DNA of 64,000 nucleotides from Anoxybacillus flavithermus (GTDB taxonomy: Bacteria; Bacillota; Bacilli; Bacillales; Anoxybacillaceae): assembly GCF_002742685.1 (NCBI RefSeq), contig NZ_PEDM01000001.1, positions 186,001-250,000 of the forward strand, in the 5' to 3' direction. Both the position numbers and the translations under genes were made by a program. Numbering within the stretch: the stretch's first letter is position 1; each line of letters starts with the position of its first letter. Under the pieces are notes generated by a model. That model ran no database searches, was not told the origin of the DNA, and worked only from the letters and a program-made list of their open reading frames with translations. Below, in pieces: positions 43,141 to 50,710 of this stretch.

Positions 43141-44652
43141 TTATCCCTCCAAATGAAACTGTAATTGAATCGGGCGTTTTAACATTTTTTCGACATGTTT
43201 TTTATGTTTTTCTGCTTGATACTCTTCCGCCTTAAATGATTGACTGCAAAAGATGTGTATGACGATCGTTTCTTGTTGAAGTTCAAGTTGCAGACGGTTG
43301 ACAATATTTCGTTTTGTGTCGTTTAAACTATAAGCAAATTTTAATAAGGCGCCAAGAAAACGAAGCTTTTTTTGTTCTGCGCGGGTAAACCACGCATGAA
43401 ACGGTTGGACGTATTGTTTAAACAACGTTTTATTTTTAAACGAAGCGACGAGAGCTAATTGTACACGATCGCGATGGCTTAACCCGTCAATCGTTCGATT
43501 GGCTAAAAGGTAAAACGTATGCTGACTGCTTGCTTCTTCATCGACATATTGTCCTAAATAAAATACGTGGGTAGCGCGTTTTAATAGAACGAGGTCTTCC
43601 CCTGTCAATGGGAAAAGAGCGAGCGAACGCATTTGTTCAAACAGTTGGATGACTAGTTTTAATACGTGCTGCACATGGCTTGTATTCACTTCGTAGTCTT
43701 GGGCTAATTCAAAAAAACTTTCATCTAATACGCTGGGAAAAATGATCGGTCCAAACTGTTCGTAAAAAATACCGTCGCGCAATCCTTTGCGGCTTAAAAT
43801 AAACATCGTTGCATCGACCGTTTCATATAACGTTTGAAACACTTCAACCGCAGGAATAATTAAATCGGCCCGATCTCTCGATAATGCTTCCACTTTTTGC
43901 AGTTGTTCAAATGTAAGGGAACGCAAATATTTTTTCACTTGAATGATATGCTCACGATTCATTTCATATTGATGAATGCCGGCAATCGGGTAGTTTTGCA
44001 GCATTTGATGCACTTGTACGACATTGCGGGCGCTTCCGCCAATCGCAATGATTGGCAAGCGGCGTTGTTTGAGCCACGGAAGCGATTGAAATTGTTTTTC
44101 GACGTATGTCCGTAACGTTTGTAGTTCTTCATCCGTTGGCACGTTTCCAGCGACAAATTGGCGTTTCAGCGATAGCGCACCAAACGGAAAACTATGATAA
44201 TCGACAAGTTCACGATTGTAAAAATACGTCACTTCCGTACTTCCACCGCCAATATCAATCGTAATTCCTTCATGAAACGACGTTGATTGAATGACGGCTA
44301 AAAAACCGTAGTATGCTTCTTCATATTCGGATAAAATACGAATACGAAAATCGGTTCGTTCAGCGACGATACGAACGATGTCGTCGCGATTGCGCGCTTG
44401 ACGAATCGTTGCCGTTGCAACACATTTCACATCGTACAACCGATGGAAGCGCGTTACATCTTGAAACGTAAGAAGCCCGTCCAAAAGAACGTGCAGTCCT
44501 TCCTCCGTAAACCAGCCATCTTCTGTTAAATAGTTGCGCAAACGAGCGGCAATTTTCACGTTTTCCCTTTCACGTAAACGACCGCTCTTACTTTGTTCGT
44601 AAATGACGAGACGCATCGTATTTGAGCCAATATCAATAATGCCGTACTTCAA
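43141..44652 (-). CDS. ppx: exopolyphosphatase (Ppx/GppA family)
   Basis: A 503-residue ASKHA-fold phosphatase that releases phosphate from polyphosphate or hydrolyses pppGpp. The N-terminal MKYGIIDIGSNTMRLVIYE and the later ITIDIGGGSTEVTYF phosphate-binding motifs are clear; a C-terminal HD-like helical domain (residues about 310-500) fits the long Ppx type. TTG start at 44652, 7 bases after GGGAGG. First gene of a ppx-ppk-crcB-crcB operon. Confidence 0.93.
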   Translation of the reverse strand: MKYGIIDIGSNTMRLVIYEQSKSGRLRERENVKIAARLRNYLTEDGWFTEEGLHVLLDGLLTFQDVTRFHRLYDVKCVATATIRQARNRDDIVRIVAERTDFRIRILSEYEEAYYGFLAVIQSTSFHEGITIDIGGGSTEVTYFYNRELVDYHSFPFGALSLKRQFVAGNVPTDEELQTLRTYVEKQFQSLPWLKQRRLPIIAIGGSARNVVQVHQMLQNYPIAGIHQYEMNREHIIQVKKYLRSLTFEQLQKVEALSRDRADLIIPAVEVFQTLYETVDATMFILSRKGLRDGIFYEQFGPIIFPSVLDESFFELAQDYEVNTSHVQHVLKLVIQLFEQMRSLALFPLTGEDLVLLKRATHVFYLGQYVDEEASSQHTFYLLANRTIDGLSHRDRVQLALVASFKNKTLFKQYVQPFHAWFTRAEQKKLRFLGALLKFAYSLNDTKRNIVNRLQLELQQETIVIHIFCSQSFKAEEYQAEKHKKHVEKMLKRPIQLQFHLEG

Positions 44653-44749
44653 CGTTCAACCTCCCTAAAAAATAAATTGAAAATTTTCCAAAAACATAAA
44701 CAATCGTGTATAATATAAGTGTACCAAAATGAAAAGGAGTTGAGTAAAT

Positions 44750-45190
44750 ATGGAGACAGTCGAATGCACCGTTGAAAATTTGTCGGTCGCGCTGTTTACT
44801 GTAAACCGTCATGCGAAAACGGCTTTAAACCCTTCTTACTTGTATTTATTAAAGAAAAAAACGATTGAAAAAATGCTCGAAGAAGGGAAAGCGAAAAAAG
44901 TCGGGCTTCATTTTTCCCGAAATCCGAAGTACAGCCAACAAAAATCGGATGTGCTTGTGGCGATCGGTGCGTATTACTTCCACATACCTCCAACAAAAGA
45001 AGACTTCAAGCATTTGCCTCATCTCGGTACGTTGGACGATTCATATCGCAATCCTGTTGTTAAAATGCCGTTGTCTCAAGCGAAGCGATTATTACAAGCC
45101 TATACAGGCATTTCACCAGAAGATGCCGAGCCAAAGCAAAAACGGTACGACCCATTTCGTACCTATCGATTCGGGAAAACGTTTCGATAA
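44750..45190 (+). CDS. ykyB: YkyB family protein
   Basis: A 146-residue protein beginning METVECTVENLSVALFTVNR and with HAKTALNPSYLYLLKKKTIE, characteristic of the YkyB family of bacilli. Basic, no signal peptide, function unknown. ATG at 44750 follows AAGGAG by about 10 bases; TATAAT with a weak TTTCCA -35 precedes it. In B. subtilis ykyB adjoins cheV; here 16 kb of other genes lie between. Confidence 0.9.
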   Translation: METVECTVENLSVALFTVNRHAKTALNPSYLYLLKKKTIEKMLEEGKAKKVGLHFSRNPKYSQQKSDVLVAIGAYYFHIPPTKEDFKHLPHLGTLDDSYRNPVVKMPLSQAKRLLQAYTGISPEDAEPKQKRYDPFRTYRFGKTFR

Positions 45191-45239
45191 GGACAAGCCT
45201 CCTTCGAGAAGTAGCAAGCATACTTTATTATATTACACA

Positions 45240-45271
45240 AAAGGGCGGCCTCTTAATGAGATCGCCCTTTT
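45240..45271. terminator. bidirectional terminator between ykyB and the GGDEF-EAL gene
   Basis: The 8-bp stem AAAGGGCG/CGCCCTTT is followed by T runs on both strands. Confidence 0.75.
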
Positions 45272-46851
45272 TTACTTTGGACTAATTGTTCAAATTGTTC
45301 TGCTGAAAGTGGCTTGCTGAAGTAGTAGCCTTGGGCGCGGTCGCAACGTTCTCGTTTTAAAATCGCAAGTTGCTCTTCCGTTTCCACCCCTTCGGCAACG
45401 ACTTTCATTTGTAAGCTGTGCGCCACTTCAATGACGGCGCGAACGATCGATAAGTCGTATGAATGTTTCACCATATCTTGCACAAACGAACGGTCAATTT
45501 TTATAATGTCGACCGGCAATTTTTTTAAATAATTTAACGATGAATAGCCTGTCCCGAAATCATCGACAGCGAGTTGCAGTCCTAAATTTTTTAACGACTG
45601 CAGCTGAGCGAGCACATAATCGACATGATGCATCGCCATACTTTCAGTAATTTCTAATTTTAAACAAAACGGGTCTAAATCGTACGTTCGCAACACGTGT
45701 TCAATATGTTTCACTAAATCCGCTTGCAAAAATTGTTTAATCGATACGTTTACGCCAATTTGGACATGTGGCAGCCCTTTTTCTTTCCATTTTTTACTTT
45801 GTTCACATACGTTTCGTAATACCCAATCGCCAATCGGTTGAATTAAATTTGTTTCTTCCGCAATCGGAATAAACGTGGCAGGCGAAATCCAACCGCGCTT
45901 TGGATGAAACCAACGAAGCAACGCTTCAACCGCCACAATATCGCCTGTTTGAATGTCGACAATCGGTTGATAATGGAGCATAAATTCATTTTGTTTTAAC
46001 GCTTTGCGAATGCTATGTTGAATGTATAGTTTTTCTTCATTCGTCTTTTTTAATTCGTTTGTATAAAAGCAGTACGTATTTCCCCCATTTTCTTTCGCAA
46101 TTTCAAGCGCTAAATCGGCACATGAAATGAGCGTTGTCCAATCGGTTGCATCATGAGGAAAAACGCTCACCCCAATGCTTGGCGTCACAGTTAGCTCTTG
46201 TTCAGTCAGCTGAAATGGAGTCGTAAATAGTTGAATGACATCGCTGATAATACGACGCAATTCATTTCGATCAGTCGTATAAAAAGCGAGAAAAAATTGA
46301 TCGCGATGTTGTCTTGCGACAATGCCACCTTCATAGCGACGTAGCCGCTCTGCCACTTGCTTTAACAACTCATTTCCACAATGATACCCAATTAAATCGT
46401 TAATAAATTTAAAGCGATCTAAATTGAGCGACAGTAACGCAAATGGCTCACATTTATTCATACGCTCGCAAAGCATATGCTGAAACGAATCGTACGACAA
46501 GACGCCGGTTAATATGTCTGATTTGTCATCGTCTAACAAAAAGCATCCTGTCCAAATGAGATGGGAACGAAACGAATATACATGCATGTATGCCGAGCGA
46601 TGGTCAACGATCGCTCTTCCGCGCCACGTATCGTTCGTATGTAATGTAACAACAGCTTCATGGGCGCGGTCAACAAATTGTTGGACGACTCCATAACGAC
46701 GTGACAACTGTTTCATAAACAAGTCGTCCATATATACAATCGTTCCATCTTCATTCGTAACAAAAAAAATCGCACATTGTTCAAACTGTTGCCCAACGGC
46801 CTCCCATTTCGTCAATGGAGGGTGTTGGTACAGAAACTGCTGTTCATTCAT
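45253..46851 (-). CDS. GGDEF-EAL protein with degenerate GGDEF
   Basis: A 532-residue cytoplasmic protein. The order is a PAS-like N-terminal domain (residues about 10-115), GGDEF (about 125-280) and EAL (about 290-525). The GGDEF signature is lost (ARQHRDQFF where GGDEF is expected), so cyclase activity is unlikely. The EAL domain keeps EALLRW, EITESM and DDFGTGYSS, so phosphodiesterase activity on c-di-GMP is plausible. The ATG at 46851 lies 9 bases after GCGAGG; the longer reading to 46941 has no site. It faces away from the germination operon. Confidence 0.9.
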   Translation of the reverse strand: MNEQQFLYQHPPLTKWEAVGQQFEQCAIFFVTNEDGTIVYMDDLFMKQLSRRYGVVQQFVDRAHEAVVTLHTNDTWRGRAIVDHRSAYMHVYSFRSHLIWTGCFLLDDDKSDILTGVLSYDSFQHMLCERMNKCEPFALLSLNLDRFKFINDLIGYHCGNELLKQVAERLRRYEGGIVARQHRDQFFLAFYTTDRNELRRIISDVIQLFTTPFQLTEQELTVTPSIGVSVFPHDATDWTTLISCADLALEIAKENGGNTYCFYTNELKKTNEEKLYIQHSIRKALKQNEFMLHYQPIVDIQTGDIVAVEALLRWFHPKRGWISPATFIPIAEETNLIQPIGDWVLRNVCEQSKKWKEKGLPHVQIGVNVSIKQFLQADLVKHIEHVLRTYDLDPFCLKLEITESMAMHHVDYVLAQLQSLKNLGLQLAVDDFGTGYSSLNYLKKLPVDIIKIDRSFVQDMVKHSYDLSIVRAVIEVAHSLQMKVVAEGVETEEQLAILKRERCDRAQGYYFSKPLSAEQFEQLVQSKKGRSH

Positions 46852-46944
46852 GTTGTAATCCTCGCTTTTTGTTTTCTTCCCTCCTTTTTTTATTAAAACA
46901 TATACGACAACAATTGAAAATAATTTTTCATAAAGAAGCACAAA

Positions 46945-48057
46945 TTAGTCAATTGTTCCTGTTCGTAAAATAGATACGTTCACATCGATATCCATGCGTG
47001 CATCTTCATATAGTTGCAACCATTGTTTATCCGTTAACTGTAATTTCCGTACCGAATGGTCATATATTTGCCCGAAACCGATCGGATCGGTTTTGTACGC
47101 TTTTAATTTCGCCAATAACTGCTCGATTTCTTTTTTCATTTGTTTTTCAATCGCTCGTTCAAGAATGCCGACGTTCGCTTGCATAATCGGCTTCATTTTT
47201 TCGGACATCTCTAAAATTTCTGTTTGCATCTTGACTGTGACACGAAAATGTGGCGCTGGCTTTTGACTGACGAGTGTAATTTTCCGTTTCGTGCGAATTT
47301 CGTTCATAACGATATTCACTTTTTTCCCCTTTTTCTTGATTAACAATGGGGCTACTTCATCTCGAGACACCGTTATATTTTTCAATCCTGTGTTATATTC
47401 GGACGCAAGCATTTTAATATAAAAGCTTTCATCGAGCCGCACTGTTCCAACAAATTTGTCTCCGCGAAATAGCGCAACTTTTTCAATAATCGGTTTATCA
47501 TCACGCAATGACAAACAAGGCAATACAGGGTCTTTGCCGATATCATAATAACTATGAATAAACTCATGCAATGTAGCTGCAAGCAATGATTCACTGCGCA
47601 AATTTTTTTCAATTAATCGATATAAATATGTTCCAATATCGGGCGTATCTTCATGCTTTTTACTTTTTATAACTGTTTTTGCGTTCGGTTCGCCAATCGC
47701 TAAATACACGAGCGACCCGATATTCGCATCGCGCTGCAACGTATCGGTTAACGGAAAAATGCCTTCTTGTTCTGCGAGCTCTTTTCCGTACACAACGATG
47801 CGAATTTGACCGGAACCTAAATCATGACTCGTTTGCGCCTCTAAATCTTGGCGAATTCCTTTGCTCGTTTTGTTTGTTGCTTCAATGACTTCCGACATCG
47901 ATGAACCTGCTGTTTGAAACGAAAGCATGACCGAACCTGCTTCATACAACTTCCCCTTTTTATCAAAACCAGCAGCTGTAATAATGCCTTGCCGTTCTAA
48001 CACGCGCGGTTGTACACAGCCACTTAATAACAACATACAAACGATCATCCATTTCAT
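46945..48057 (-). CDS. GerC-type spore germination lipoprotein
   Basis: A 370-residue Ger(x)C-family lipoprotein of the germinant receptor C subunit. The signal MKWMIVCMLLLSGC ends in lipobox LSGC. The N-terminal part shows ITAAGFDKKGKLYEAG, and the C-terminal domain reads QIYDHSVRKLQLTDKQWLQL, as in GerAC/GerKC. ATG at 48057 is preceded by AAAGGGGAG. It overlaps the B-subunit gene by four bases. Confidence 0.92.
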   Translation of the reverse strand: MKWMIVCMLLLSGCVQPRVLERQGIITAAGFDKKGKLYEAGSVMLSFQTAGSSMSEVIEATNKTSKGIRQDLEAQTSHDLGSGQIRIVVYGKELAEQEGIFPLTDTLQRDANIGSLVYLAIGEPNAKTVIKSKKHEDTPDIGTYLYRLIEKNLRSESLLAATLHEFIHSYYDIGKDPVLPCLSLRDDKPIIEKVALFRGDKFVGTVRLDESFYIKMLASEYNTGLKNITVSRDEVAPLLIKKKGKKVNIVMNEIRTKRKITLVSQKPAPHFRVTVKMQTEILEMSEKMKPIMQANVGILERAIEKQMKKEIEQLLAKLKAYKTDPIGFGQIYDHSVRKLQLTDKQWLQLYEDARMDIDVNVSILRTGTID

Positions 48058-49154
48058 TTGGCGCTCCCCTTTGCCCATGTTTTCATGCGCACAAAAACAT
48101 ATAAGAAAAACGGATAGACGAAGCTTAGCCAAAATCCGTACCATCCGACTTGATCGATAAACTCATTAATCGTCGCCCGCTGTTTAAATAAAGTAGCTAC
48201 GAAAAAAGAAAGGCAGCCAAAAACAAATAACAAATATTTTTGTTTGACACGAAAAAGCGCTTTTCCCCCGCGCGTCATCGCCCACATAAACAGAAGTAAA
48301 TTCGGCAAAATGACGAGCAGCCAAAGCGGAATGACGATATATTCAAACCGTTCAATGAACGAAAATTTGACAATTGTAAACATCGATAACGACGCCCAAA
48401 TGGTGACATCAAGTTGTTTTGGACTAAAAAAGGCAATCGCAACGACGGTCACTGCAGCAACGAGAAACGTCGTCAATAGCACGCCAAGTTGCGCATAGCG
48501 ATGGACGCGTTCTTTTTCTTTTACAAACGGATAAATGATATATAACACTTCAAAGCCGAGCATCGTGTAAGACGTTTTTAATACGCCGTTCATCATCTGT
48601 TTCGGCGTCGCTTCCAGTATCGGAAGTAAATGAATCCACTCCGCATATTTCAGCGGTTGAAAAACGACAACGACGATCCAAATGGTCATAAAAAACGTTA
48701 AAAAACTAATGCCAGCCACGAGCCGAAACCCGCCGCCATATAGGGCATATACCGTTAAAAGCACTAAAATAAGCGCGCCGCCCCAAAGCGGAAAATCAGG
48801 GTACATCCACGTTAACGCCATTTCCACGTAACCGAGTAAAATAGACGTATACGCCATTAAAAAATAAGCGACAATCGCTGCATTTACGATCCAACCGAGC
48901 ACGCGTCCATACACGAACGTATGAAGCGAAAAAATGTTGTCATGTTCCGACAATTTTAACGTTTGGCAAATGACAAAAACGATAAGATGAATCCATAAAC
49001 CGCTGATGAGGACAGCAATCCACGCATCTTGGCGCGCTTCGACGAAAATGACGCGCTGCACACCGACGATGCCGAGCCCCATTTGCGCGGTATGGACGAG
49101 AAAAAAAACGAGATACGCATTCACGGATAGCCGTTCGTTTGGCGTTTTCATCAT
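48054..49154 (-). CDS. GerB-type spore germination transporter-like protein
   Basis: A 366-residue protein with ten hydrophobic segments, member of the GerAB/spore-permease family related to amino acid-polyamine transporters, the presumed germinant-binding subunit. It begins MKTPNERLSVNAYLVFFLVH. The start overlaps the upstream gene stop as ATGA. Specificity for the germinant cannot be read. It lies between the A and C subunit genes. Confidence 0.9.
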   Translation of the reverse strand: MMKTPNERLSVNAYLVFFLVHTAQMGLGIVGVQRVIFVEARQDAWIAVLISGLWIHLIVFVICQTLKLSEHDNIFSLHTFVYGRVLGWIVNAAIVAYFLMAYTSILLGYVEMALTWMYPDFPLWGGALILVLLTVYALYGGGFRLVAGISFLTFFMTIWIVVVVFQPLKYAEWIHLLPILEATPKQMMNGVLKTSYTMLGFEVLYIIYPFVKEKERVHRYAQLGVLLTTFLVAAVTVVAIAFFSPKQLDVTIWASLSMFTIVKFSFIERFEYIVIPLWLLVILPNLLLFMWAMTRGGKALFRVKQKYLLFVFGCLSFFVATLFKQRATINEFIDQVGWYGFWLSFVYPFFLYVFVRMKTWAKGSAK

Positions 49155-50617
49155 TCATCCAAATCCTTTCGTTTCATCGCTTCACGCCATGAAAAACGGC
49201 GGGAGTTTTGCGGGCGGTTCGTTTTCGGACGTTCGCTATAAAATTTTTGTGGCAGACGGATAAGGGCATATTTTATATCCGCTAAACGAAACGGATAAAC
49301 AGGCGATAAGTATGGCCTCCCGAGCGATGTCAGTTTTAATAAATGAATAAGCAACAAGCTCACGCCAATAAATATGCCAACGAGCCCCCAAAGCGCCGCG
49401 AGTAAAATGATTGGGAAGCGTAAAATGCGAATCGTCGCCCCCATTTCATAACTTGGCGCTGTAAACGAACCGAGCGCGCTTAATGCGACGATAATGATAA
49501 GCACGTTGCTCGTAAAACCGGCATCAACCGCCGCTTGTCCGAGGACGATACCGCCAACGATACCCATCGTTTGACCGACTTTTGTCGGCAAGCGCGCCCC
49601 TGCTTCACGCAATAGCTCGATCATAAATTCTAAAAATAACGCTTCGATCACAGGAGGAAATGGTACGCGCGAACGCGATTCGCCAATCGTTAACAATAAA
49701 GCGGACGGAATGACTTCGTAATGATATGTAATAACCGCGACATATAACGGTGATAAAAAAATGGACGCGAAAATGCCAAGCATGCGTACAGCGCGCAAGA
49801 CGGTGCTCATCGTCCAGCGTAAATAAATGTCTTCCGTCGTTTCAAAAAAGCTGAAAAACGTCGTCGGACAAATGATGACCGTCGGGCTGCGATCAACAAA
49901 AATGCCGATGCGCCCTTTTAATAAGCTGTACGCTAATCGGTCAGGAAGTTCCGTCAATAAATATTGCGGAAAAATCGTATACGCATGATCGTCTAATAGT
50001 TGCGCTAAAACGGAGCTATCGATCACTTCATCAATACGCAATTCCGCTAACCGTTGCTTCACCGTTTGGACGTTTGTTTGATCGGCGATGTCTTCAATGT
50101 ATACGACGCGCACATCGAGCGGGTTGCGCACCCCGATCGTCATTTTTTCAGTCACTAATTTTTGATCGGTAATATTTTGCCGCAAAATGCGAATATTTGT
50201 ATCAATCGACTCGGTAAACGACATTTTCGGACCAAGAACGAGTGACTCCGTTTCTGCTTTTTCAAGCGACCGTTCGACTTTTTCTGCGATGTTGACGACG
50301 AGACCGCGCTTTTCTTTTTCGATGTAAATGCCCGCCCAGCCGTCGCGTATATATGACGCCATTTCTTGTTCTGTTTCACATATACGAACTGCGCCAAGCG
50401 GCAAACAGCTCGCTAATTGCTCAATGGATATATGTTCTTGTTCATGAATAAAGGCAAGGACGTTTTGTTGAAGATGCGCGTGATTAATTAAATTGCTTAA
50501 AAAAAGGACGGATACCGCTTTTCCTTTACATTCGATGCGGCGGCACATGAAATCTGGCGAATGGGCAAGCTGTTTCACAACCTCATCAACTCGATTTTTT
50601 TTCGAAAACCACATCAT
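49151..50617 (-). CDS. GerA-type spore germination receptor A subunit
   Basis: A 488-residue protein of the GerA family. The N-terminal soluble domain (residues about 1-240) ends before PDRLAYSLLKGRIGIFVDRS; the C-terminal part has five to six membrane segments, with PPVIEALFLEFMIELLREAG and PTKVGQTMGIVGG, both conserved in GerAA. The ATG at 50617 is preceded by GGGGGCAAG. First gene of a tricistronic A-B-C operon controlled by a SigG-like promoter. Confidence 0.93.
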   Translation of the reverse strand: MMWFSKKNRVDEVVKQLAHSPDFMCRRIECKGKAVSVLFLSNLINHAHLQQNVLAFIHEQEHISIEQLASCLPLGAVRICETEQEMASYIRDGWAGIYIEKEKRGLVVNIAEKVERSLEKAETESLVLGPKMSFTESIDTNIRILRQNITDQKLVTEKMTIGVRNPLDVRVVYIEDIADQTNVQTVKQRLAELRIDEVIDSSVLAQLLDDHAYTIFPQYLLTELPDRLAYSLLKGRIGIFVDRSPTVIICPTTFFSFFETTEDIYLRWTMSTVLRAVRMLGIFASIFLSPLYVAVITYHYEVIPSALLLTIGESRSRVPFPPVIEALFLEFMIELLREAGARLPTKVGQTMGIVGGIVLGQAAVDAGFTSNVLIIIVALSALGSFTAPSYEMGATIRILRFPIILLAALWGLVGIFIGVSLLLIHLLKLTSLGRPYLSPVYPFRLADIKYALIRLPQKFYSERPKTNRPQNSRRFSWREAMKRKDLDE

Positions 50618-50650
50618 CTTGCCCCCTTTTTCTTCCGCTTCGTTTTTTAC

Positions 50651-50679
50651 TAGTTTGCAATGACAAACGTTTTTTATAC
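50651..50679 (-). promoter_or_regulatory. SigG-like promoter of the germination operon
   Basis: Minus strand GTATA, 17 bases, CAAACTA fits the forespore SigG pattern with one -10 mismatch and lies about 34 bases before the A-subunit start. Confidence 0.55.
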
Positions 50680-50683
50680 AAAA

Positions 50684-50710
50684 AAAGAGGAAACCTTAAT
50701 TGGCTTCCTC
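50684..50710 (-). terminator. terminator of the signalling-polysaccharide operon
   Basis: The 9-bp stem GAGGAAGCC/GGTTTCCTC with one mismatch, loop AATTAA, runs into seven T on the minus strand. It overlaps the hybrid kinase stop. Confidence 0.82.
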
